DNA of 64,000 bases from NCBI GenBank assembly GCA_031286205.1, contig JAITUR010000091.1, positions 35,888-99,887 on the forward strand. The letters run 5' to 3'. The position numbers were made by a program, and so were the translations under genes. Shown piece after piece: positions 1-11,588 of this stretch; the stretch's first letter is position 1, and each line of letters begins with the position of its first letter. Source of the DNA: Treponema sp. (GTDB lineage Bacteria > Spirochaetota > Spirochaetia > Treponematales > Breznakiellaceae). The notes below the pieces were generated by a model that saw only the letters and a program-made list of their open reading frames with translations, did no database searches and was not told the DNA's origin.

Positions 1-1296
1 TATCAGCCAATAAATCTTGGATATATCGTCCATTTCGCTGTTTATAATAATTTCGCGGCGTTTATCCAGTATATCAATTTTTTGCGTGTCTATAATCCAT
101 AAACCGTCCTGAACATTAATTATATTATTGGTTAAATCGCAAAGAGAATTTCGCAGGGTATCTATATCCTGCTGAGTAAAACCATGTTCCGATAATATTT
201 TTAAACGCTGGGGCAGATCAAATGTGTTGCAGGAAAATACAATTTCGAACTCTACTTTATCGTGCTTGTCAGGGTCTGCGGCAAGGCTGTCCAGGTAATA
301 ATTGGCAAGTTTTTCGCTGAGTGTGTTATCTATATCTTTTGGAATAAATGAATTAAAGCTGATTCTAATATCGATATACGGAAGCCCGCAGAATTCTACC
401 ATAAGCGGAAAACTACGCAGGTTTTTATAGCCGTATTCGTTGCGCTGATACGCCCAGGTACCGTCTGTAATAAGTTTTTTATACAAAGATGACGCAAGCG
501 GCCTTGGACGAATACCGATCATTTCCGCGGGATTCCAGTCCGGCATAACACCGTAGATTGTACGCCGTCCTTGCGCATAAGGATGCAAACCCATGCCTGT
601 TGTAATAAAGTTGTATGCCCGTTCCAAAGTTTGGCGTTGTTTATCTATGCAGGCGGTTTCTTTCTGCAAAACAAGAGGTCTGGCTTGTAAAATATACAAA
701 ATACCGTCTTTTGTAAAAGCGAATTCAATATCAATATTTTTTTGTCCAAAAAGTTCGATTATTTCTTCGGATGCTTCTACAAGAGAGTCCAATTTAGCAT
801 TGCCGCTTTTTTTCCCATGAAAAATATAACAGGTAGAAGTATCTGCCTGCTGCCCTGAGGTGATAGATTCGGAAGAACCGCTGGTATCGTCGTAATTTAT
901 TACAAAATAATTTCCGCCTGTGTTGGGATCTACCGTAAACAAAACACCGGACATATCTATGTTTTTTAGCATAGGTTGAATCAGTATTTGGTTGTCTGTA
1001 CTTTTATCGTTGTAGGATTCGTAAACTTTTTTTGCGGCATCTATTATATTTTCCGGAGTTATGTTTAAAAGCGAAAGAAATTGCCCTGCCATAGAGCTTT
1101 TTTCCGTATCTTCGTTAGATGCGGAAGAACGCACAATAAGAGGAACTTTAAATTCTTTTTGAACCTCTTTTTTTATTTCTTCCGGCTTGGAAAAAAGATC
1201 GCCTGTGTTTATAACATACTGCGGCAATATTTTACTTTTTTTTACACAAGGCTCCAGCGATTTTAAAGTTCCTGCTTTTGTAGAAAATTTTAACAT
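1..1296 (-). CDS. PEP-synthase/PPDK-like ATP-grasp protein (partial)
   Basis: Translating the minus strand from an ATG at 1296 gives 432 open codons that run off the left window edge, so the C-terminus is missing. The first 240 residues match the ATP-grasp domain of PEP synthase and pyruvate phosphate dikinase: VRSSASNEDTEKSSMAGQF corresponds to the RSSA.ED....FAGQ segment, and IEFAFTKDGILYILQARPLV is the usual C-terminal strand ending in QARP. A GGAAGGAA ribosome site lies just upstream, and the start is one base after the stop of the preceding TagB/F-like gene, so it is the last visible gene of the phosphonate operon. PEP is the substrate of PEP mutase, so a role in supplying PEP or in phosphoryl transfer is plausible but inferred. 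Whether the phospho-histidine and PEP-binding domains follow cannot be seen. Confidence 0.8.
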   Translation of the reverse strand, partial: MLKFSTKAGTLKSLEPCVKKSKILPQYVINTGDLFSKPEEIKKEVQKEFKVPLIVRSSASNEDTEKSSMAGQFLSLLNITPENIIDAAKKVYESYNDKSTDNQILIQPMLKNIDMSGVLFTVDPNTGGNYFVINYDDTSGSSESITSGQQADTSTCYIFHGKKSGNAKLDSLVEASEEIIELFGQKNIDIEFAFTKDGILYILQARPLVLQKETACIDKQRQTLERAYNFITTGMGLHPYAQGRRTIYGVMPDWNPAEMIGIRPRPLASSLYKKLITDGTWAYQRNEYGYKNLRSFPLMVEFCGLPYIDIRISFNSFIPKDIDNTLSEKLANYYLDSLAADPDKHDKVEFEIVFSCNTFDLPQRLKILSEHGFTQQDIDTLRNSLCDLTNNIINVQDGLWIIDTQKIDILDKRREIIINSEMDDISKIYWLI

Positions 1297-1297
1297 A

Positions 1298-2527
1298 TTA
1301 TATTCCTTCCGTTGTTTTTATCATAAAGTCTGCCACCTTTTTTCCTGCTTCCCCTTGATACGCCCATGCTTTGTTTTTTATCTCTGAAATAGATGTATCC
1401 AGGGAAGAATCCGCGGATGCTTTTGTAATTACCTCTTGCAGTTCGTTAAACATGGATGGTTCCAGCGCAATGCCTGTATTTTCAAGGTTGCGAAATGTCC
1501 AGATTTCATCCTGATCCTTATAAATATCATACGCGTCACGGCCTCTCCAATCAAGCTCCTTTGCGGTATAAAAAACCGGTTTATTAAGCAAAAACATATA
1601 ATCCAGGATAATACCGGAATAATCGGAGATCATTATATCGGCCTTTTTTAGGGAATAAATATTATCTCTTTCTAAATCCCATTCCAGGTTGGCGGTATCC
1701 GCGTATTTTGCTGTAAGGCGGTTTATAATTTCTTTTTCTACAAGCAAAGATTGAGGATGAGGACGAATTATTATACGCCATCCTGTTTTAATTAACGGGT
1801 CCAGTAGTTTTTCTCCAAATCTGGAAAGAAGCGCCGCTTCGCTCCACGAAGGAGAAACAAGAACGGTAAAAACATGATTTTCTTCTTTGGGTATTTCGTT
1901 TAATTTTTTTAAGTATTCATCCAGATAGGTGCAGCCCACTGTTACAATTTGTTTTTCCGGCAGGCGGCGGGCTTTTTCCAGTTTACGGATATGCTCTTCC
2001 TGATACTCGTATCCATTTACAAGCAGGGAATCGAAGTAATCTAAACCGAACATTTCGCATTGCGCAAACTCCGACGGAGTATGATATAAATGGCTGTAAT
2101 GTTTTACCATTTTGGAACGCTTCCACTGATAAACATCCAGTCCCGGTGTTGTCGCAAGAACAAAATCTGCGGAAAGAAAATTAAGACGGGCAAAAGCTTT
2201 ATTTCCTTCGCCAATATATTCCGGTTTAATATATTTGTAGTTTGTGCTAAAAACAGGATCTTCCGCAGACGAAGTTAAATAGAGAAGCTCTATACCTTTA
2301 TTTTCGAATTCTTCTACAACAGGCTTAAAAAGAGTCCAGTATCTTTTATCTTCCGCGTATATTACAAATTTATGTTTAGAGCCGTACTTGCCCTTGCCGC
2401 CTGTAAAAAAATGTTTAATTTTTAATTTAAAAGCATGAAACCCAAAAAAAACCGCAGAGGCTATTCCAACCAATAAAGAAAAAAGCGCGCTTCCCGTACC
2501 GGGGTCTATGTAAAGCGGAAACATCAT
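1298..2527 (-). CDS. TagB/TagF-like CDP-alcohol phosphotransferase
   Basis: A 409-residue member of the CDP-glycerol glycerophosphotransferase family, whose teichoic-acid members move a phospho-alcohol from a CDP carrier onto a membrane-anchored glycan on the cytoplasmic face. An N-terminal IDPGTGS motif and one hydrophobic helix (about residues 8-30) precede the catalytic domain. IIRPHPQS near 250 and SDYSGIILDYMFLLNKPV near 300 are the signature CDP/phosphate-binding segments. The start overlaps the end of the PntC-like gene by four bases, so translation is probably coupled. Given the AEP genes upstream, CMP-AEP is the likely donor rather than CDP-glycerol; this is an inference from context. 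A paralogue with the same N-terminal motif lies at 28737-29945. Confidence 0.85.
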   Translation of the reverse strand: MMFPLYIDPGTGSALFSLLVGIASAVFFGFHAFKLKIKHFFTGGKGKYGSKHKFVIYAEDKRYWTLFKPVVEEFENKGIELLYLTSSAEDPVFSTNYKYIKPEYIGEGNKAFARLNFLSADFVLATTPGLDVYQWKRSKMVKHYSHLYHTPSEFAQCEMFGLDYFDSLLVNGYEYQEEHIRKLEKARRLPEKQIVTVGCTYLDEYLKKLNEIPKEENHVFTVLVSPSWSEAALLSRFGEKLLDPLIKTGWRIIIRPHPQSLLVEKEIINRLTAKYADTANLEWDLERDNIYSLKKADIMISDYSGIILDYMFLLNKPVFYTAKELDWRGRDAYDIYKDQDEIWTFRNLENTGIALEPSMFNELQEVITKASADSSLDTSISEIKNKAWAYQGEAGKKVADFMIKTTEGI

Positions 2528-3221
2528 GAATAACTCCCGTAAGAAGCATCGATCTGTTTAAGCTCTTCCAGCGTGTCAATTTCTATTATATCGTTAAAAG
2601 AACATTCGCGAACCTCTATTTTATAATCGTTAATAAAATATTCCAAAGGAACCTGATCCCAGTATTTTTCTTTGCCGCCGGGTATTTCGTAAACTTCTTT
2701 AATATGTTTGGCAAGTTTTTTTCCGTCTTCTTCGTTCCAATAAGAAATACCAAACATATGGTGGCAATTGCTTCCGCCGATTTTTACTTTTGTAATAATG
2801 TTTCCGTCAGTTTCAAAACACCAGTCATTTGTATAATCGGTTGGAACGCCCAGATAGTTGGTTTTATTTTGATCTTTGTTTATAAGAACCGGGTTTTTAA
2901 GCAAAAGGTCGGATTCTATTATATATGCGTTTTGTAAATAATCCTGCGCAATTAAAACGGAAGAAATATTATTTGCTTCTTTATAAAACGGATTTTCTAA
3001 AAATTGAATATTAGGATATTTATCTTTAAGTTGGTCAAACTGTTCCCCCAGATATCCTCTAACAATATAAACATTTTCTATACCGGCGGCATAAACAGCG
3101 TCCAATAATGTATCGATAATTCTTATTCCATTAACTTTTATAAGAGGTTTGGGTGTGTTAAGAGTAATGGGAGAAAGCCGTGTCCCTGAACCTGCCGCAA
3201 TAAAAATAGCATTTTTTACCA

Positions 3222-3222
<1 letters not shown>
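2524..3222 (-). CDS. pntC: PntC-like CTP:phosphonoalkyl cytidylyltransferase
   Basis: A 232-residue nucleotidyltransferase of the LicC/GalU fold. The N-terminal AIFIAAGSGTRLSPITLNTPKPLIKVNG is the nucleotide-binding signature loop (G-x-G-x-R followed by PKPL), and ESDLLL near 103 supplies a metal-binding acidic pair. In the known Treponema pathway PntC activates 2-aminoethylphosphonate with CTP to CMP-AEP; there it is often fused to the AEP transaminase, while here it is a separate gene two genes downstream of the transaminase. Its ATG overlaps the PEP mutase stop by one base (TAATG), so coupling is likely. LicC-type phosphocholine cytidylyltransferase is the alternative, but the complete AEP operon favours PntC. 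Confidence 0.8.
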
Positions 3223-6765
<3,543 letters not shown>

Positions 6766-6803
6766 ATAAGCAAGGTATCATTTTTTATATGATTTAACAA
6801 GCA

Positions 6804-7553
6804 CTAGCTGTCCGTTAAATAATCTATCTTTCCTTCGCTAAGAGCTTTTAGAATTCTTCGTTTTATTTCGCCTGCCTCTTTATTTCTACCGACAAAGTCC
6901 GCAATGCGCAGGCGTATGTTGCGCCGGTTTGAATTCTGTCCGTAGGGGCAGGTACAGGTGTTTTTTAGGATATTTTGTTCGGAAGCGCAGTCTATAATTT
7001 GTTTTTCTTCGAGCAGGGCAAGCGGGCGAATAAGTGTTACTGGGAATTTCCGGTATTTTACCAGGACAGGCATGGCAAGGAGAGTGCCTTTGGAACAAAG
7101 ATTCATAAAAAATGTTTCTATTATGTCGTCCAGATGATGCCCAAGAGCTATTTTATTAAAACCGTTTTCTACCGCGTATTTTATAAGCTCTAATCTTCTT
7201 TGGGTAGAACACCAATAGCAGTTCATTTTTTCGCCCTCTTTTAACCTGCCAATAATAGGCACGAATAAATCCGTAAAAGGAATGTCCCATTCTTCCAGTC
7301 TTTTGGATAAAACCGGTTTTTTACAGCAAGCGCAGAAATCCGTGCTTATATGCAAGCCTGCCAGTTCGTAATTTATTTTTAATGCGGGTCTAATATGTGA
7401 TAATGCCCATGACAATACACTGGAATCCTTGCCGCCGGATACAGCAATTAATATTCGGTCGCCTTCGTTTATAAGGGATCTTTCCATTACCGTTTTTATT
7501 ACAAGTTTTTTAACAAGTTCGGAAGGCTCTGTTTTTCGCAGGAATCTGCTCAT
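6804..7553 (-). CDS. ttcA: TtcA-like tRNA 2-thiolation protein
   Basis: A 249-residue PP-loop ATPase. AVSGGKDSSVL (about 38-48) is the ATP-pyrophosphatase P-loop; FCACCKKP and NCYWCST supply the cysteines expected for Fe-S and sulfur handling, and the GHHLDD segment is typical of the TtcA/TilS group. TtcA thiolates cytidine 32 of tRNA. It overlaps queH by four bases, pairing two tRNA-modification genes. The family contains paralogues with other sulfur-transfer roles, so the exact tRNA position is inferred. Confidence 0.82.
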   Translation of the reverse strand: MSRFLRKTEPSELVKKLVIKTVMERSLINEGDRILIAVSGGKDSSVLSWALSHIRPALKINYELAGLHISTDFCACCKKPVLSKRLEEWDIPFTDLFVPIIGRLKEGEKMNCYWCSTQRRLELIKYAVENGFNKIALGHHLDDIIETFFMNLCSKGTLLAMPVLVKYRKFPVTLIRPLALLEEKQIIDCASEQNILKNTCTCPYGQNSNRRNIRLRIADFVGRNKEAGEIKRRILKALSEGKIDYLTDS

Positions 7554-8086
7554 TTATGTTCTCCGATATACCTTTCTTCTTCCGAGAAGATGCACCCGCA
7601 GTATTTTTGCATATAAAATCCGCTGGTGCGGGCAGAAGATTGACCTTCCCGGAATAATGGGCGAAAATCGGTGTAAAAAAACTGAAGGTCGTATTTTGCG
7701 CCTGTTTCTTCGCCGATTTGTTTTATTATTTTATGATCCTGGTACGGACTGATTAACAATGTTGTAGAGAATGTACTAAAACCTTCTCTTGCCGCAATGG
7801 ACACTGTTTTTTCCAGGCGCATACGATAGCAATTTTCGCAGCGGTTTTTTGTATTTGGATGAAAATCATTAAGAAAAGATTTAAGACCGTATTCATTTTG
7901 AGTTATAAGTTTAAGATTTTCGTTATTTGCAAATTTAGACAGGGAATCAAAGCGGGCTTTGTATTCGATATATGGATGAATATTCGGGTTATACCAAAAA
8001 AGTACAGGTTCTATACCTTCGCTTTTTATGCTTTTAACACAGGAAATGGCACAAGGGGCGCAGCAAGTATGCAGTAATAATTTCAT
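7550..8086 (-). CDS. queH: epoxyqueuosine reductase QueH
   Basis: A 178-residue protein matching QueH (former DUF208), the non-cobalamin enzyme that reduces epoxyqueuosine to queuosine in tRNA. LLLHTCCAPCA at the N-terminus gives the CC..C Fe-S cysteines, CENCYRMRLEKT the second C..C pair, FSTTLLISPYQ the family signature, and YCGC a further cysteine pair near the C-terminus. Overlaps with priA (4 bases) and the ttcA-like gene (4 bases) show that it belongs to the same transcript. Confidence 0.93.
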   Translation of the reverse strand: MKLLLHTCCAPCAISCVKSIKSEGIEPVLFWYNPNIHPYIEYKARFDSLSKFANNENLKLITQNEYGLKSFLNDFHPNTKNRCENCYRMRLEKTVSIAAREGFSTFSTTLLISPYQDHKIIKQIGEETGAKYDLQFFYTDFRPLFREGQSSARTSGFYMQKYCGCIFSEEERYIGEHK

Positions 8087-10071
8087 AACATACTCACAGG
8101 ATCGACATCTATTTCCAAGTACACTTTTGTATCCTTGCCTTTTTCGTAAAGTGACATTGTTTTACGGGCAACTGCGTGAATAGTACTCATGTTCTCGCCG
8201 CGTATAATTAATTGCCGTCTATGATTATTATTTATAATTCCAATCGGACATTCCGAAGGTCCAAGCAGGTCTATCCCGCCGGAGACAAGAGGTTTTGCAA
8301 AAGAAGCAAGGCGGTTAATCGCGCTATCCGCTTTTTTTTCGTCTCTTGCGCGTATGACAAAACGGATTATTCGCGAGTATGGCGGAAAATTTAACGCAAG
8401 TCTTTGACCAAGTTCCGCTTTGTAAAAACCCGCTACATCCATAGCGCAGGATTTAACGATAACAGGATCATTCATTCGCAGGGTTTGGATAATAACTTTG
8501 CCGTCGGGAAAATAACGCCCTGCGCGCCCGGCTACCTGTACTATCAGAGAAAAAGTCCGTTCGGCTGCGCGAAAATCTGGCAAATGAAGCCCTGTGTCAG
8601 CTAACACAACGCCGACTAATCTTACACCGGGAAAATTAAGCCCTTTAGCAACCATTTGTGTTCCCAAAAGAATATCAATTAACCCCGCCTTAAATTGAGC
8701 AAGAGTGTCTTCCAAGCCGCCTTTCTTTCCGGCAGTGTCAGCGTCGACACGGCGGACACGAAGATCGGGGAATGTAAGGCGGACTTCTTCTTCTATCATT
8801 TCTGTTCCAAACCCCCGGTAGCCTGCTTCTACAGAACCGCATCCGGGGCATACTTTTGGAACAGATTCTGAATAACCGCAATAGTGGCAAATACATTTAT
8901 TTTTTGTTTTGTGCCATGTAAGAGAAACAGAACAACTGCGGCAGGTTTGTTCGTAACCGCAGGATTTACATTTATAAAAATAAGCAAAACCGCGCCTGTT
9001 TAAAAATAAAATAGTCTGCCTGCCCATAGCGGCGGTAGCAAGTATTTCTTCTTTTAATTCTTTGGTTATACAGCTTGTGCTTGTTTCCAGGTTTACAGCT
9101 TTTATTTTAGGCATTATGCCGCCGGATAACCTCCGCGATAAATCCAGCCGCTTTATGGTTTTTGAATCTTCCATAAGTTTCCATGCTTCCAAAGACGGCG
9201 TTGCGGAACCTATTACAAGGCGGGCATCGCCTTTATTTTCCGCAATTATTTGGCAGCGTTTTAGCGCAACCTGGCGGGCATGATAGCGCGGCGTGTTACT
9301 CGATTTATAAGAGCCGTCGTGTTCTTCGTCTATGATTATAAGCCCAAGATTGGGAACAGGCGCAAAAACCGCGCTGCGAGGTCCTACTACAATTGGCGCA
9401 TCCCCCTTGCGGATACGAACCCATTCAGAAAGCCGTGTAGAAGGAGTCATGCCTGAATGTAAAGTTGCGGCAAGAGAACCAAAGCGGCTGCCAATCATGT
9501 TTGCGGTTTGATGTGTAAGGGAAATTTCCGGAACAAGATAAATTACGGATTTATTTTGATTCAGTACATGCTGGGCGGCTCTTAAAAAAACTTCGGTTTT
9601 ACCGGAGCCTGTTACGCCGTAAAGATAAAATATTTGCGGAAAGTTATCGGCATCTTTTGTTATAGCGCCAAGCGCGGCTGCCTGTTCGTCAGAAATGGAT
9701 AATGATTGTTCCGAAGATTCTTCGATGTCGGGAAAAACAGGAACTATAGCTCTTCTGCCGGAAGGTATCATGCAGGAAAGAGCCTGTCCCAGACTGCATA
9801 AATAGTAGTCCGCCATCCATTTTGCAAGCTCTACATTTTCTGTTCCAAAGAGCGGGTCTGCGTCTACAACACGGCGAATTTTTTTTACAGATTCTTCTTT
9901 TACTCCCATTGGCAGCGTGTCCCGTTCTCCAATTATGTAACCTGTAAGCTCTCTTCTTCCAAACGGAACCATTGCGCGTTTTCCGGCAGAGGCAAGTTTT
10001 TTATCATCAACTTGATAAGTAAAACTGCTGGAATTTGGAATATCAAATACTAGATCAAAGTAAGAAGCCAA
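8083..10071 (-). CDS. priA: primosomal helicase PriA
   Basis: A 662-residue superfamily 2 helicase that reloads the replisome at stalled forks. After the N-terminal DNA-binding domain come Walker A (LYGVTGSGKTEVF, about 150), a DEEH-type Walker B (IIIDEEHDGSYK), a cysteine-rich zinc module with eight cysteines (from CKSCGYEQTCRSC to CPGCG, about 375-430) and helicase motifs V and VI ending in QVAGRAGR. It is slightly shorter than many PriA proteins because the N-terminal domain is compact. Its start abuts the stop of the uracil-DNA glycosylase gene. Confidence 0.96.
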   Translation of the reverse strand: MASYFDLVFDIPNSSSFTYQVDDKKLASAGKRAMVPFGRRELTGYIIGERDTLPMGVKEESVKKIRRVVDADPLFGTENVELAKWMADYYLCSLGQALSCMIPSGRRAIVPVFPDIEESSEQSLSISDEQAAALGAITKDADNFPQIFYLYGVTGSGKTEVFLRAAQHVLNQNKSVIYLVPEISLTHQTANMIGSRFGSLAATLHSGMTPSTRLSEWVRIRKGDAPIVVGPRSAVFAPVPNLGLIIIDEEHDGSYKSSNTPRYHARQVALKRCQIIAENKGDARLVIGSATPSLEAWKLMEDSKTIKRLDLSRRLSGGIMPKIKAVNLETSTSCITKELKEEILATAAMGRQTILFLNRRGFAYFYKCKSCGYEQTCRSCSVSLTWHKTKNKCICHYCGYSESVPKVCPGCGSVEAGYRGFGTEMIEEEVRLTFPDLRVRRVDADTAGKKGGLEDTLAQFKAGLIDILLGTQMVAKGLNFPGVRLVGVVLADTGLHLPDFRAAERTFSLIVQVAGRAGRYFPDGKVIIQTLRMNDPVIVKSCAMDVAGFYKAELGQRLALNFPPYSRIIRFVIRARDEKKADSAINRLASFAKPLVSGGIDLLGPSECPIGIINNNHRRQLIIRGENMSTIHAVARKTMSLYEKGKDTKVYLEIDVDPVSML

Positions 10072-10710
10072 TTATTTTCCCCCGGATTCGTCAAGCCTTG
10101 CTTTTATAAGTTTTAGATCTTCCCAGGCAGGGCGCTTGTAAGATTCGTCGCGTAAAAGAGCAGAAGGGTGATATGTTGCAAGCAGGGGAATGGTAAAAGA
10201 ATCAATTTTATAATCGTAGAATTTTCCGCGTAATTTTCCGATAGCTTCGTTTGTTTTTAATAAAGTTTGGGCGGCAACTCTTCCCGCAGCAAGAATATAT
10301 TTTGGTTTTAACAGAAGAATTTGTCTTTTTAAGAAATTTGCGCAAGCGGATGTTTCCTCGGGCAGAGGGTCGCGGTTATTGGGAGGCCTGCATTTTATAA
10401 CATTGGCAATAAAAGTATTTTCGTTTCTGGAAAGTCCGATCGAGGCAAGCATTTTATCCAAAAGTTGCCCCGCTTTTCCGACAAATGGACGGCCTTGTTC
10501 GTCTTCTTCCTGACCGGGACCTTCGCCAATTACCATGACAAGAGGGGTTGGGCAGCCTTCGCCCGGAGCCGCGTTGATTCTCTTTGTATGAAGCCCGCAG
10601 CCGGTACAACTGCGGATTTCGCCTATTATATGATCCAGATTATCCTGTTCTTCGTCTCTTGCCCTGTGGTAACCGGTAGAAAGGTAATCGGACAGTAAAT
10701 TAAAAAGCAT
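10072..10710 (-). CDS. family 4 uracil-DNA glycosylase
   Basis: A 212-residue Fe-S uracil-DNA glycosylase that removes uracil from DNA. CTGCGLHTKR (36-45) and VIKCRPPNNRDPLPEETSAC supply the four cluster cysteines, GEGPGQEEDEQGRPFVG is motif A, and HPSALLRD near the C-terminus is the motif with the catalytic-loop histidine. It is the first gene of the long minus-strand chain ending in the AEP genes. A perfect TATAAT (10716-10721) lies only five bases from the ATG, so its message may be nearly leaderless. Confidence 0.94.
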   Translation of the reverse strand: MLFNLLSDYLSTGYHRARDEEQDNLDHIIGEIRSCTGCGLHTKRINAAPGEGCPTPLVMVIGEGPGQEEDEQGRPFVGKAGQLLDKMLASIGLSRNENTFIANVIKCRPPNNRDPLPEETSACANFLKRQILLLKPKYILAAGRVAAQTLLKTNEAIGKLRGKFYDYKIDSFTIPLLATYHPSALLRDESYKRPAWEDLKLIKARLDESGGK

Positions 10711-10715
10711 ATGCC

Positions 10716-10721
10716 ATTATA
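10716..10721 (-). promoter_or_regulatory. -10 element for the uracil-DNA glycosylase operon
   Basis: Read on the minus strand this is a perfect TATAAT followed by GGCAT and the ATG at 10710. The segment 17 bases upstream (TTTTCC) is a poor -35. Transcription would start at or within a base or two of the ATG, leaving no room for a ribosome site. Confidence 0.5.
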
Positions 10722-10780
10722 TAGCACATTTTAACTATGGAAAAGGGCAAAAAAATAAACACAAAATATGGGGTAGGGGG

Positions 10781-10819
10781 TTGACAGGTACGCTATATAT
10801 GTGGCACTATATATAGCGT
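10781..10819 (+). promoter_or_regulatory. nrdR promoter with NrdR box and 12-bp palindrome
   Basis: A perfect -35 TTGACA (10781-10786) runs into a perfect inverted repeat, TACGCTATATAT (10789-10800) and ATATATAGCGTA (10809-10820), separated by eight bases. The segment GCACTATATATAGCGT (10804-10819) matches the NrdR-box consensus ACACTATATATAGTGT at 14 of 16 positions, and ACGCTATATATGTGGC (10790-10805) is a weaker copy. The position over the expected -10 region suggests that NrdR represses its own gene. Confidence 0.75.
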
Positions 10820-10841
10820 AGGTAGAAGGAGAGTACACCAT

Positions 10842-11300
10842 ATGCGTTGTCCCCATTGTGGAACCATAGAAGACAAAGTTGTTGAGTCTAGGACTCTGGC
10901 TAATGGGGATGCTGTGCGCCGCCGCAGGGAGTGTATTTCGTGCAACTACAGGTTTACAAGCTACGAAAAGATCGAAGAGCAGCAGTTTATGGTGGTTAAA
11001 AAGGATCTCCGCCGCGAGCCGTTTGATCGATCCAAAATAGAAAAAGGTGTTGTGCGGGCGTTGGAAAAAAGACCTGTTTCCCATATGCAGATAGAGAGCC
11101 TTGTTAATGAAATCGAGGACGAGGCGGCAATTTTAAGCGGCGGGACACGGGAAATAGCAACCCCTGTTGTGGGAGATTTAGTGCTAAAAAAACTGGAAAA
11201 ATTGGACAAGGTTGCCTATATCCGTTTTGCATCGGTTTATAAGCATTTTAATAATCTGGAAGAGTTTGTTCAGGAAATAAAGAAAGTAGGAATAGATTAA
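10842..11300 (+). CDS. nrdR: ribonucleotide-reductase repressor NrdR
   Basis: 152 residues, the standard NrdR length. MRCPHCGTIEDKVVESR and CISCNYRFTSYE form the N-terminal four-cysteine zinc ribbon, and residues 47-140 form the ATP-cone (VVKKDLRREPFDRSKIEKGV..AL), which senses ATP and dATP. NrdR represses ribonucleotide reductase genes through NrdR boxes, one of which overlaps its own promoter. A GAAGGAGAG ribosome site precedes the ATG. Confidence 0.97.
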   Translation: MRCPHCGTIEDKVVESRTLANGDAVRRRRECISCNYRFTSYEKIEEQQFMVVKKDLRREPFDRSKIEKGVVRALEKRPVSHMQIESLVNEIEDEAAILSGGTREIATPVVGDLVLKKLEKLDKVAYIRFASVYKHFNNLEEFVQEIKKVGID

Positions 11301-11312
11301 AATAATTGAGGC

Positions 11313-11374
11313 CGTACTATAAGTACGAGTTTGACAGCCTTAGGAGGGGCCTTTATACGAGGAGGGCTGACAAA
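11313..11374 (+). ncRNA. structured RNA segment downstream of nrdR
   Basis: Between the nrdR stop and its terminator lie two designed-looking stems: CGTACT/AGTACG (11313-11318 and 11322-11327, three-base loop) and TTTGACAGCC (11330-11339) pairing with GGCTGACAAA (11365-11374) with a single A-A mismatch. The 25-base loop of the second stem is purine-rich (AGGAGGGG). I do not recognise it as SRP RNA, 6S or tmRNA. It could be a 3' UTR element of nrdR or a small RNA released by processing. Confidence 0.35.
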
Positions 11375-11380
11375 GTTTTT

Positions 11381-11428
11381 CCTCCGGCTGCTTAATCATC
11401 AATGGTTAGGTAGTCGGGGGTTTTTTTT
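11381..11428 (+). terminator. strong intrinsic terminator after nrdR
   Basis: CCTCCGGCTGCTTAATC (11381-11397) can pair along all 17 positions, allowing G-U, with GGTTAGGTAGTCGGGGG (11404-11420) around a six-base loop, followed by eight T residues (11421-11428). It closes the nrdR transcript before the convergent tRNA-Tyr gene. Confidence 0.85.
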
Positions 11429-11460
11429 GGAAATATAGGATTATATAAAATAAAGGATTA

Positions 11461-11542
11461 TGGGGAGCATAGGATTTGAACCTATGAAGGCTGAGCCAAC
11501 AGATTTACAGTCTGCCCCCTTTGACCGCTCGGGAAGCTCCCC
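11461..11542 (-). tRNA. tRNA-Tyr (GTA anticodon)
   Basis: On the minus strand the acceptor GGGGAGC (11542-11536) pairs with GCTCCCC, with A as discriminator base. The anticodon arm CAGACTGTAAATCTG gives GTA, a long variable arm (GGCTCAGCC) marks a class II tRNA, and the T arm is ATAGG TTCAAAT CCTAT. CCA is not encoded. Length is about 82 nt. Confidence 0.96.
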
Positions 11543-11588
11543 TGTAAAATTATCTAATATTATAAAAATTATTAAATAATGTCAATAG

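Noticed and set aside
7429..7752. Plus-strand 107-codon frame opposite queH and ttcA
   Set aside because: It is the complement of two clear enzyme genes; no domain or start signal.
10731..11084. Minus-strand 117-codon frame over the nrdR promoter
   Set aside because: It is antisense to nrdR and its palindrome, with no family resemblance.
11301..11428. SRP RNA, 6S RNA or tmRNA downstream of nrdR
   Set aside because: Their conserved cores were not found; only stem-loops and a terminator are present.
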